A DNA stretch of 64,000 bases, taken from contig JAFKAC010000181.1 of NCBI GenBank assembly GCA_025766275.1, positions 1-64,000 of the forward strand. The letters are read 5' to 3'. Positions within the stretch are counted from its first letter, which is position 1; each line of letters begins with the position of its first letter. This document shows positions 35,098 through 45,056 of this stretch, in pieces. This DNA comes from Lactarius indigo. Lineage: Eukaryota > Basidiomycota > Agaricomycetes > Russulales > Russulaceae. Under the pieces are notes generated by a model. That model was not told where the DNA came from. It worked only from the letters and a program-made list of their open reading frames with translations, and ran no database searches. Made by a program: the position numbers and the translations under genes.

Positions 35098-36696
35098 AAA
35101 TGAATTTTCATAGTATTTGCATCCGCCATAACTTAGAACGGTATGCCTAAGTGAACCGATCATTGGGCGACAGTGGGTCTCTCACTTCACGCGTGATGGA
35201 TCTGGAAGAAACGACATTGTATTCAAGCGACAAGATGGAACGTAGGTACATGTGATCAACTGAGAGATACGCTCTATCTATGATGTTGGAATGGAGGGAA
35301 TGGGAGCGGCGAGAGGGATGGCATAGGATATGGAAGGGGGGCGGACAAACACACGGGAAGCGGATATAGGAAGACTGGGGCAGGTTGTAAGTCGAACCTC
35401 TGCGTCGACGAGAGAGATGGGGCATGGGCATACGCACGGAACGAAGGAAGGACCGAGGCTCTACCCCAAATGCGCTGGCCTACCCTCCGTATCTAACAGC
35501 GGGCACAACGCAAGGCACAGAAGGGCCGTAGGTGGAGTCTTGCAGGTAGCCAGCGGTGGCCGTGGGGGTGGCCAGGCAACAGAAAGACTAAGGCAGGTAT
35601 GAAAGAGTGTGTGTCAGATGCCTACATCAATGTGAGAGCGGGAAGGGATGTACGCATGGCATGGGGGAAGGACCGAGGCACTATATCGTATGGCGCTGGC
35701 CTCCCCTCCGTATCTAACGACGGGCATGATGCGATGCGCAGTGGAATATAGATATGGTCTTGCAGATAGCCAGGAGTGGCCGTGGGGTGGTCGGGCGACA
35801 GACGAGGAGTGGGAAACAAGGAGTAGTTCTTGGCAGGATGGAGTGGCAGTTGGGAGAGGGGTGGGCAATACAGAGAAAGTGGGACCCGGGTAGGGTTATC
35901 AGGTGGCCTCGCGTGTCACATTGCGACTTGTATGACTGAGAACCCTTACTGTACCGGTTGCAACTACGGCAGTAAGGTAGATTAGTTGCGGACTTACGAT
36001 AGGCGATACGAGTACGATAGGAGATTACGCACTGATTGCTGACTGAGGACTACGCCACTAATACTAGTAGTAGTAGTATTAGGGTTCGAGTTACTTACGC
36101 GACACGTTGGACACTACAATACTGTGACTCATAGCAGCGCTTGAAAGCCTGCTCGACTTGTATTTAATCTGTCTTGTGAAGACCAAGATACGCCATCTTG
36201 GTCTTCTTCAATCGTCACTTGTTTCTGTCTCTTCTTTCTCGCCTCAGAAAGTCCAACTTCGTCTGTGACTCTGACGTGGTGATCTGCCGGTGTACCTCCG
36301 TGTATTCACTAGGGCAGAGGCTTGGACCTTTGTGTCTTCAAGTCAGCAGACCGATATTTCGCTAAGTCGTTACCGCCATTCCAAGCTCTAGTCGAGCTAA
36401 CGTCGTGATGACGTTACATCGCGCATGCGCCCATATCGATACAGAAATCCCAAGGAAGTGTGTCGGTGAGATATACTAGAACAGGAGCGGGACAGAGAAC
36501 GACAGTATAAAAAGACGAAGACAAGACAACAAGAGACAAGGGAGCCGACAAGAGAGAGAAAGAACAACGATAAAAAAGGACAGAGATGAGAGATATTGGA
36601 TATGAGGTAAGTGGTAGTAATCACACAGAGAAGTCGTGATTCGAGTGACAGCAAAATGCCAATCGATTACTGCAGTCGATTTACATCATAATGTAA
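35098..36696. other. internal non-coding part of the transposon with a diverged tandem duplication
   Basis: No gene is supported. About 35405-35600 and 35636-35825 are diverged direct copies, sharing GGAAGGACCGAGG, GCGCTGGCCT-CCCTCCGTATCTAAC, TCTTGCAG-TAGCCAG and GTGGCCGTGGGG. A perfect hairpin follows at 36178. The stretch separates the transposase from the minus-strand gene and may hold promoter or replication-related structure. Confidence 0.6.
36178..36206. other. perfect 12-bp hairpin inside the transposon
   Basis: GAAGACCAAGAT and its exact reverse complement ATCTTGGTCTTC are separated by ACGCC. No T-run follows. It lies between the transposase and the minus-strand gene. Confidence 0.85.
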
Positions 36697-37302
36697 CTAC
36701 ATGAGCTTCCTTTTTTTATTCTGAGTATCGCTACTCTCCACGAGGATTTTAGGGTCGACGTCGGCAAGTGTAGTGTCAGGATTGGGATCAGTATCTTGAT
36801 CGATTGTCTGTACGCCTTTGTGGAAGACACGTCACTACAAGAAGTCAGTGCTAGTCGGACACGTGAGCGGGAACGCTACCAAGTACTTACATCCTGAGGG
36901 TAACGTGCCCAGGAAGGCTTCTTGGTATAATACCGGAGTATCCCAATGTCCGTAACAATGGCATAGGGTTGAGGGGGGCCTGGAGGTCCGTCCAAGTAGT
37001 CAAACTCAGAATATTCAATTTCCTTAGCGCCGAGCTCGATGCTTGGTACGATAATTAAGTCCGAGATCGCGAGACGAAGCGAGTCTGAAGTAGAATTACC
37101 GTTCGCGTAATAGCTCGTTGCGTTCAGCCAAGATCCAAAACACCGCGCAGTTGCGGCAGTGCAACAAGTCCTCCAGTGTTGCTTCATGAATAACTCCCAT
37201 ATTCGCTGCACGAACCCTTTGCTTTTCAATGGCTTCGATAGCCTTAGGAGTCAAGCTGTCGCCAGAGATTTCGTCACCAGAGGGTACCTCGCTAGTAGAC
37301 AT
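36697..37302 (-). CDS. small transposon-encoded protein with C-terminal KKRK (154 aa)
   Basis: Three minus-strand exons join cleanly: 37302-37100, 37041-36891 and 36807-36697 (465 nt, no stop before the last codon). The protein begins MSTSEVPSGDEISGDSL. It has a His/Cys segment (LLHCRNCAVFW), a middle part containing EYSEFDYLDGPPGPPQPYAI, and ends NKKRKLM, a likely nuclear localisation signal. No family is recognised. It points toward the transposase and away from the accessory gene, whose start is 322 bp away, so the space between could be a two-way promoter. A small nuclear partner of the transposase would fit, by analogy with the second DNA-binding proteins of CACTA elements; that is inference. 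Intron placement is by hand. Confidence 0.6.
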
Positions 37303-37623
37303 TATCGAACGTGTATTGTAAACCCGAAGGAATTGGATATAGATGTGGCTGAATGTGGCTTAAACTGTATAGTAGATGGGAACAGCCGAAATAGGCGAGA
37401 AAGGTAATCTCGGATGATATACACTACTTACAATTACCACCGATGGCATACACCTTCTCCCTGGCTCTCCACCGTCTTCTCCTCGGCGTTTATGTATCCC
37501 TCTCAGGCTTTCTCCACGGCTTTTACGTTTCCCTCGAATCTAGTCTACAAATTGCTAATTTGATACGCAAGAACCGCCCTGAAAATCACTTGGGATTTGC
37601 ACGCGTTGTACACGATGTCGTTT

Positions 37624-40263
37624 ATGCCTGGTCCCATGACGGAATTGCTCCATTCTCAGCTAGGCGACGGTCGCTTCTCAGACACTGGTTCTACCAATTA
37701 CCACACTAGGGAGCCCCCTCGTTCTCTAGATTCTGGTTCTACCGGTTACCACACTAGGGAGGCCCCTCATTCTCTAGACTCTTATATGCTAGCTCGCGAT
37801 CCGCATACTCAGTCATACCACCACCCGCCTACTTCACTTTGGTCGCCTTACCCTGGGCCGAAAGATACTGACACCCCCCCCAGTGAGGCCTCACACGGTC
37901 GACATTCGGTCAACGCCTCCGGGTCATTCCATATGAGATCCCAGGTAAGTGCAAGCACCCATTGTTCGCACCTAATTACTATTGTCGCAGGAAAAAAATC
38001 GCATCCTCTCCCAAGCCACTCATGAGGACCTCTTCGGTGCACAAAACCCTGTATATATGCACCTATACATGGAGAACATCAAGCTAACCACAAGCCTCAA
38101 GACCCTCGAGTAAGTCCGCCGTCACTCGTCCAGAGGATAATCTTACAGTATGTAATTACAGGAAAGCGATTCAGGGGATCGCCTCCAGAGCCCCGAACCC
38201 ACCTGCCGCCAATATCGACGAGATCGACAAACCCCCCTCCGACATGGATCCTGCGGATTTCCCCACGATCAACTACTGGTTCAAGCATCAACGAAGAGCG
38301 GAATTCAATCGACGAAAGGAGTTCTCATCAAATGGTTCCGTGCGCAGAGGACCAGCAGCCGCAGGTGAAAACCGGCAATTTTGGTTCCTCGAGTACGAAG
38401 ACAGGACGATGTTGGATGGTCATGAGGTGGCCAACATACAGGCCTTCTCCCGAGAAATCTGGGCATCTATGTGCGATAAATACAGACCAATTGGACAGCC
38501 GTGGGGGAAGGTGAAGCCGTGGCGTCACCGAGAGTACTGGCAGAGGGTCGAAGCTAAGTACCCTATCCTCCGACTCTGCGACTCTCACTACAAGGCCAAC
38601 TCCATCCCAACAATCGACTACACCCACTGGTACCAGATGTGATACCCCAACAACGAGACTCCCACTGATAGCGTTCGGAAACGCTCGCATACTGCAAGCC
38701 CCGCGGTGGCCCGGAAATCACGCCGGATTGGTCGTAGCTCGGGTCCCAGGTCACGCTGACAGATCGTTGATGACAATGAAGAGGAAGAGGACTTCAACTT
38801 TGATGAGGAAGAGGACGTCGACGAGATCATCGATGATCCCACCCCATCCGTTTCTTCTCCATCCCGCCCTCCAGTGCGACCCAAGGCACGCGCTGTCGCT
38901 CGGCGCACACGTAGCACGTCTGCAACATCACCCTCCACTTCTTGACCCAATACACGCTCTGGCACTCGGCGCACACATGGTGCGTCCCCCATGTTGCCCT
39001 CCACTTCTTGATCCAATGCGCGCTCTGGCACTCGGCGCACACGTGGCACGTCCCCCATGTCGCCCTCCACTTCTCGATCCAATGCACGCTCTGGCACTCG
39101 GCGCACACGTGGCGCGTCTCCCACGTCGCCGTCCACTTCTCGATCCAATGCACGCTCTGGCACTCAGCGCACACGTGGCGCGTCTCCCACGTCGCCGTCC
39201 ACTTCTCGTCCGACCCTCGACTCACCAATCTCAACCATCGCCCCTTCCACCCAACCTGCACCACCCATTGTGCCTATGGCAACAGACGGCGGCAACACAC
39301 CCACCGTGCATGAGGATCAGGGTCCCACGACGTCTGGTGCCCCCAAAGGTCTGCCAGGACCATCCAATACTCAACATGCTACTGCGATGACTGGTGGCCC
39401 TGACACCGAGGTGTCCATAGTACGTCCACTATCATCCCACTTGCATTCTACAGGACTAACAACATGCTTTGACGAAGATTATCCCGAACCCACTGTACGT
39501 CTCTGCAACCCCACACACCCATTTTCGCTAACTTGATTCCCAGCGCCGACATCGTCCAGAAGACTCCTGCCCCAACTACCCCTCCAGTACCGCCGTCGGA
39601 AGACGCCAACATCCAAACCCAGGAAGGTACGCTCTTTATGCTATCACAACAACAACAGTTACTGACCACACCCTGCTAGGACCTGCTCCCCATCCCAACT
39701 CAGCCGGCACAAACGATGACGCACAGATGATGGACGCAACGGCAAGCACCCCTGACCAAGCTCCAGAAGGTGCACCGTCGACCGCCACCAATGGCGTCCC
39801 TGCAAAGCCCGGCCCCGAACGCGAGTCCACCAACACAACCAACGACGTGCCAACAACAGCGATGGACACAGTGACGAGTGCTCCAACGCCTGGAGCAGCG
39901 TCGTCTGGCGATGCCTCGGAGGTGACCAGCAAGACCGATAAGAGCGCCTCAAAGACCAAGACAAAGAAAGCGGGCATCATGTGCCCCGGAAAGAGCACAA
40001 CTGTGAGGTACGTATCGGGATCATTTCGACCACTTGACCTAACACAGCCCCATAGGAACCTCTACACAATCGACTTCCTCAAGGACCATCAAGTGACATG
40101 CGATGAATTTGCGAAGATATGGAACGAGTTGGACAAAGATACCCGCATGGTAAGTCATCCATTTCTCACCTGACACGATCTAACCCAATTGTATCTACAG
40201 ACATATACCCGGTGCGAACTCAAGGCGACGAAGAAGAAAACTGCTGGCTCGACGCCGGCTTGA
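37624..40263 (+). pseudogene. transposon accessory protein gene, four in-frame TGA stops
   Basis: Exons 37624-37944, 37991-38109 and 38162 to about 39494 share one frame, followed by three or four shorter exons ending at the TGA at 40261-40263. The joins after 39494 are less certain. The N-terminal part carries two 16-residue repeats around YHTREPPRSLDSGST. Next come a folded-looking segment (FPTINYWFKHQRRAEFNRRK, then PWRHREYWQRVEAKYPILRL), an acidic EEEEDFNFDEEEDVDEI stretch, and a 22-residue Ser/Arg-rich repeat array. A Pro/Thr-rich region follows, and the protein ends in CELKATKKKTAG. TGA stops lie at 38640, 38757, 38943 and 39009. No family is recognised. The acidic and Arg-rich composition suggests DNA or protein binding in the nucleus; that is inference. 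The start could lie further upstream in another exon. Confidence 0.65.
38904..39206 (+). repeat. 66-bp (22-aa) tandem repeat, about 4.6 units
   Basis: Units start at 38904, 38970, 39036, 39102 and 39168 (partial). The consensus peptide is RTRGASPTSPSTSRSNARSG, then TR. Units 1 and 2 have TGA where units 3 and 4 have CGA. Similarity rises toward the 3' units, which suggests recent local duplication. Confidence 0.9.
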
Positions 40264-40581
40264 AGACCTCGCTGGAGCCTCGGTCGAATTGGTAGCTTCT
40301 TGGTAGTGTAGAATGAATTCTTTTGTCGTGTATTGCAGTAGAACGGACTCAGATCAATTGAACTCATTGTAATTCAATTCTCCGCGTTTGTGCATGGTTC
40401 AACAACATTCAGTAAGATTCAATGGATATCAATAAGATTCAACGGGCAAAATCAATCGTTGTGCAATTGCATGCAACAAATATCAATTATTTACAACACA
40501 CGAATGAATCTGATCGGATATAGTCTGGAAAGTTGAATTCAATTGAATCAATTCAATCGAATTCATTCCTATCCTGTTTCG
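40264..40581. repeat. right subterminal ATTCAA/TTGAAT-rich region
   Basis: This is a dense array of short direct and inverted copies such as AATTCAATT, AAGATTCAA and TTGAATTCAATTGAATCAA. The left end (31260-31400) has the same word family (GAATT, ATTCAATG, AATGAAT). Such arrays are usual transposase-binding sites in CACTA-like elements. Confidence 0.7.
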
Positions 40582-40602
40582 TTCATCGGGGTTTTGACTG
40601 GG
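40582..40602 (-). repeat. right terminal inverted repeat
   Basis: This is the reverse complement of the left end: CCCAGTCAAAACCCCGATGA plus A when read inward, with one mismatch. Confidence 0.85.
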
Positions 40603-40609
40603 CTTAAGG
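40603..40609. repeat. right direct repeat (candidate target duplication)
   Basis: CTTAAGG directly follows the right inverted repeat and equals 31232-31238. Confidence 0.6.
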
Positions 40610-43151
40610 CCTTAACTCGGGGTCAGTAAGGTAAATATACGAGAGCATACTGAAGTACTAACCTCAGTCTTTGGGAGAGAAAAACCGAGGTCTCTGCGTG
40701 TAAACCACGAAGTATTCCTAAAGAGAAAAATTAATTTCCTTGAAGTAAAAAAGAAGACCACGGTCAGGCAACTGCCAGTGAGCCCAAGACTCGGACTCAG
40801 CCGCTCAAGGAGCCCGTGCTGGCCCTGCCGGCCCGAGACTGTCCGACGCTGGTCAGTCCCAGGCCACAGCTTCAACGTCTTTTTGTCTATCATACTGTAG
40901 TCATAACCAGGGGATAGTCTCAGAAAGACGCGAGAGCGTAAGTAACTTCCAGACAGGCAGGAGCCTGACTAAACGCTCAGTAGGTATCCAAGTCATTCAC
41001 GCCGCTACGCTGCGTACAAGTAGCGGCACGACATAGAGATCATATTCTGGTCCAGGTTTTGCCTGCGGCTCCGGAGTACGCGGTATTAGGCTTCGTATAA
41101 GTTATACATCAGGTCACTGGCAGTGAGTATGCCTAACATCTTTCTACCGATCTCACTCTCAACCTTTTCCGTTCGCTGAGAAGTGTGGCAAACGCTTCCC
41201 CGCATCTACAGTAACTTATATTTACAGTAGGCTTGCACTGATCCGGCTTGGTCAGATCGGTGCGGATCACTAGTCACTGCGGACAAAGCAGCAAATCTAG
41301 GGCGTGCTAGGAACACCATACGTAAGCCTGCCAACGGTGAAGGCACGCTGGACAGGGGAAGCCCGATCTGATTGTCCTTTCCGTGAGTGTCTCTTTCCCC
41401 TCCATCCGTGCCAACGATCGGCTGAAGACCCAACTTATGTCGTCCCTGCAGGAATACTTTACTCTAAATCGTCATGCAGGCATGTCCACTTTCCCGTTTG
41501 CGCCGAATTTGTTGAGTCCAGAAATATGATGTCGATGCCTGCCAGAGTGAGAGTGTGAAGATACTCTCAGAGGTTGCCAAAATGGATGGTGTCTGGCTCT
41601 TGGGTGGTTGTCCACACGTTGCCTTGTTCCCTAGATTTGTATATCTCCCCCCTACAGGTTCTATTCCAGAGAAAGACCCGTCCGATAGCAAGATATACAA
41701 TTCTTCGACCGCCTACTCGTCCCAAGGTACGTCTGGATCATTGTCATCTCAGATCGGTTCCAATATTCGTCCCAGCCTGAGGGGAACTCGTAGCCACTAT
41801 AGATAGGTTCACCTCTTTGGCACTGACATTCCAAGAGAAAAAGGTACCATACAATCGGCATTCGTTGCTCTGTCGTTACCTATCTCTCACCTGGGCTCGG
41901 GAAAGTGAGACGCTGTGGGTAACTCGACTACCAACTTTTTTTGACGTAGACAAGCTACTATCGCACCATTTCCTTCTTCGTGGGACCGGAATTTGCACGT
42001 TATGATGTGCGCTTTCCGGAGTCTCTAGTGATCTCGGTGCATCAAGCTGAAACCTACATCCCTATAATTGAACTGATGGCGCATAGGGTACCAAGTTACC
42101 AAATATTAATTTGCTTCGTTCACCGAGGGGCCGTGAGCTGCTACAGCGTACGGAGTGCAGGGTGCATGATGAAGTGCCTTTTGTACTTAGATATGCTTCT
42201 GAACATTTGCAAGGCAATGGACAACCAGTCTACTTCTCTATTTGCAACCCTGTGCGAGACCTTTTTGCGCAAGTCAAACTTTTGACTCCCAATGGGTCCA
42301 TTCCCTAGTACTTGTGGGTCACATGCCAGTGTGTGTTCCCTGAGGCTGAACTGCGAACGATCACCCACGGAGCCACGTCGTATACGTCGAAGCTCGTTGA
42401 GGCCGAAAACGGCGAAACGCGATATCGATATTACACACGCCGCGGTGACACGCGGATCGGTGAGGGACCCCGTTAAGCACGACCACGCGCACGAACGTAC
42501 CTGGGACATGTGACACACAGAACCGAGACCTTCAACGCCAAGAATACCAATTATGTTCCAGTGGCACTTTGACGGGTACCTGGATGTCAATATGAAGGTG
42601 AAGTGTTGGGTCATCTGTACCTGGTTGGTATCCCTGCCCATCACGTTGTTATTTCATACCTCAAATGTTCTTGTCCTAGGAAGGCACAATCTATGAATTA
42701 GCTCTTCCTCTATCGATACTATGGCAGTATTTGGAAGTTGTCCTCTTGGCTGTCCTGTGGTGGATCTCCATTTGGCGTGAGCTTGGCGAACATCTGTTGC
42801 AAGTCAACTACAATGGCTTTCTATTCAATTTTGCTGTTGTTTCGAAGATGCTTTCAACATCGTGTAAACAGTTAATCTCGAGCCGTTTCCAGCATCACAG
42901 GGACGGTATAGGGCCGCTACTCTAGATCCCACTTTGGCTCGGACCCGTTTGGCGGCTGCTCATGACATTGGTCGCGATTCAGTAGCACAGCATCACATCC
43001 GAGTCATAGAAGTCTAACTATTCCAAGATACGAACACGCGCTCCCGCCCGCTGTCCACGCATGTTCAACATATGGAAACTTTCTGACAGAATAAATGAAC
43101 ACAGCAATGGCTTTTTAGCGCGCGCACGTTCCTCTCCGTGGATTATGGTAT
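40610..43151. other. 2.5 kb with coding-like but unassigned fragments
   Basis: No complete gene can be supported. Between about 41300 and 42700 several plus-strand frames look partly coding. Examples are a frame from 41555 with KMDGVWLLGGCPHVALFPRF, and one from 42111 with LRYASEHLQGNGQPVYFSIC. They sit in different frames and are separated by stops, and GT..AG joins do not give a convincing protein. It could be a decayed multi-exon gene; I do not recognise the family. Confidence 0.35.
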
Positions 43152-43158
43152 TATAAAG
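43152..43158 (+). promoter_or_regulatory. TATAAAG box before the receptor gene
   Basis: TATAAAG lies 64 bp before the ATG at 43216 and is followed by a pyrimidine-rich stretch (TTTTCCTTTCTCCCGCTCCC) just before the start codon. Confidence 0.55.
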
Positions 43159-43215
43159 AACCAGTTATTCATGGCATACAGCATCTGCTAAGTTTTCCTT
43201 TCTCCCGCTCCCCAT

Positions 43216-44785
43216 ATGTCTTCACTCACACCGTTCACCTTCGGTGAGCGCCAGGGCCTGGTCCTATTGGCTGAAACGTCTGCCGTGTCTGCGTGTGCTG
43301 TTATCGGCCTTCTGTCCTATATTTCCGTGTGTGGCCCACCTCACCAAGATTGTTAGCTGACTGAACATTCCAAAGTATAGTGCCGTCAGCGTCATTCGAG
43401 GTTCTTCCGTAAGATGGAGACTTGGCGGCCCCGCTGAGGTTTATTTCCTCAACCAGCTATGCTGGGATCTTGTTCAGGCAGTGGGTGCGTCACGACAGCA
43501 ATAGGAAGGTCGAGTCCATTGAAGTACTATGCATCAGGTGGCCTTATGAATATCAAGTGGGCGGTGGACGCAGTCCGTATCCGAGTTTCCCCATTGACTT
43601 TCTCCTGATCCCGTTACGAGGTAGTCTGTACAGAGTGGTCCCTTCTGTTCTGCCCAAGGTAAAATATCCCGAGGTCTCAATATGGGCGTAATATTGACAT
43701 CGCCGTTACTAGGTGCCATCAAGCATCTGTTCGGTGTTGGAGCAGCGCTTTCGTGAGTAACGAATACCCGCGCAGCTGTCAATGTAGAGATCTCACCCGC
43801 ACCTCATGTTGCGTCGCAGGACTCTGGTCAGTAGTCCACTCCCATGTTCTCGCTCTCGCGCATCCTGACCTGTACATGTACGGGCCGACTCGTCATCAAG
43901 ACCATTTCCCTATATACCGTTAAGACACTCTGTTTCTCGAGAGTCGTCCTACAACCTGACGAAGAGGAGAGGGCGCGCAAGAAGAGCCTGCGCTGCAGTT
44001 TTATCGTCGTCGCCTGCCTCTGGAGTGCTGTCGGCCTTATAGTGGCTGTCAGCGCATTCGCTGCCGGGGCGTCTCGCTTCTACGGCCCTGCAGGACATTG
44101 TAAGCCCTGCTCCTTGTGTTGCTTGAGGGTTAGATTTATTCCACATCACGCAGGGTGCTGGATTCAGCATGAGTATTCAGTCCAGCGAGTGGCAGCGGAC
44201 TATGCTTTTAGGTGGGCAACTGCCATATTCAACATCGCAATCTACGCAGTGGTATTCCTCTACTTGAGGGGTCACATCACAACAAGCGGGTGGAAGATGC
44301 GCGTATCGCGCAAACCAGAGGCTGTCAATATTCTTGGGCCCTCCAAGCAGGCATATGGCTTGCTTTTGTAAGATCGTCTACCCCCAGAGGCCTATTGTTG
44401 ACTTAATGACTAAATATTTCCAACTAGCTATCCACTGGTCTACGTCTTCAATGTGAGTATTGTAATATGGCTCGGCTATGGTGCCCTTTTAAACTGGAAT
44501 GCTACACCATAGGTTCTGCCGCTGTCAGCAGTGCGCTATAGAATCTCTGCACATCATAATGTCCCCTTCGGAGTCATAGTGTTTGCCGATGTCGTCTACC
44601 TTTCCTCTGGTCTGCTCAATGTCCTCCTTTTCTCTATCACGCGTCCGTTCCTGCTTCCACACGACCTACCAAAACCCGAAGAGAGGTCTGACATCGAGGG
44701 GAGCACGAAAGAATCTGGGGCACAGTGGGACGGTAACGAGAGACCGGGGGTGGGGAACGGGTCATTCCATTCACTAGGTGTGTAG
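43216..44785 (+). CDS. Git3-like seven-helix G-protein-coupled receptor, probably disrupted in helix 3
   Basis: The protein resembles basidiomycete Git3/cAMP-receptor-like GPCRs, which sense nutrients at the plasma membrane. Exons that keep frame are 43216-43326 (FGERQGLVLLAETSAVSACA), 43376-43484 (VYFLNQLCWDLVQAVG), 43538-43572, 43634-43658 (SGPFCSAQG, the conserved extracellular Cys), 43713-43752 (AIKHLFGVGAALS), then 43820-44099, 44154-44367 (WCWIQHEYSVQRVAADYAFR), 44428-44452 and 44513-44785 (LPLSAVRYRI, FADVVYLSSGLLNVLLF). The join at 43820 gives TLV, then a stop 14 codons later. Shifting frame by one base near 43830 recovers a helix-3-like VHSHVLAL, and another shift leads into helix 4. 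So there are frameshifts here, or an unusual 100-bp intron (43829-43926) that would shorten helix 3. All other helices look intact. Confidence 0.65.
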
Positions 44786-44832
44786 AGTGCATTGCGCTAG
44801 TTAGTGTAGTAGCTGCCGGTGCGGCGTGTGAT

Positions 44833-44965
44833 GCAGGGATTCGCGAATCAGGTCTTGCTATCGTTCACGGAACGGCTCGGACAGATGCCGTCTGCATACC
44901 CAGACAGAAGAAACCTCCTCGGGGGGTCTGTTACCTCGATGGAATCGCTACAATGCGCGCAAACC
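44833..44965 (-). pseudogene. exon-1 fragment of an NAPE-PLD-like gene
   Basis: Minus-strand translation gives SIEVTDPPRRF, then SGYADGICPSRSVNDSKT, a stop, and FANPC. This matches [20 protein letters not shown] and [15 protein letters not shown] of the gene at 51628-53282. There is an in-frame insertion of three residues, and TGA stands in place of an Arg codon. Only the first exon is present. The plus-strand frame over the same bases is a shadow and is not the receptor tail. Confidence 0.75.
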
Positions 44966-45056
44966 GCCACCGGGCCAAATGCCCCCACAGACGCGTCACA
45001 TGGAGCGGTAAGGTAGTGCGCCTACATTCGGGTTATGCAGTCATCGGCCCGGCATG

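Larger units (their letters stand above)
31239..40602 (+). mobile_element. 9.36 kb DNA transposon, Tnp2-like, with accessory genes
   Basis: The ends are 21-bp terminal inverted repeats, CCCAGTCAAAAYCCCGATGA plus A, with a single mismatch (31239-31259 and 40582-40602). They are flanked by the direct repeat CTTAAGG. Inside lie a Tnp2/Transposase_21-like gene on the plus strand, a short minus-strand gene and a plus-strand accessory gene. Both subterminal regions are crowded with ATTCAA/TTGAAT and GAATT motifs, as expected for transposase binding arrays. Tnp2-type transposases normally belong to CACTA (En/Spm) elements ending in CACTA with 3-bp duplications, and these ends do not fit that rule. 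At least two genes carry in-frame stops, so this copy is probably non-autonomous now. Boundaries are seen directly; the family assignment is by recall. Confidence 0.85.

Noticed and set aside
36061..36090. Possible tRNA B-box (GGGTTCGAGTT) near 36079
   Set aside because: No A-box at the right distance and no cloverleaf stems. No tRNA, rRNA or CRISPR-like array was found anywhere in the window.
38618..39264. Minus-strand repeat proteins (RVPERALDREV and HVCAECQSVHWIEK types)
   Set aside because: Antisense shadows of the 66-bp coding repeat; period-66 repeats stay open in several frames.
31239..40602. Calling the transposon a standard CACTA element
   Set aside because: The ends read CCCAGTC, not CACTA, and the duplication looks longer than 3 bp.
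44819..45016. Plus-strand frame read as a receptor C-terminal exon
   Set aside because: The minus strand matches exon 1 of the NAPE-PLD-like gene much better, and the receptor already has a stop at 44785.
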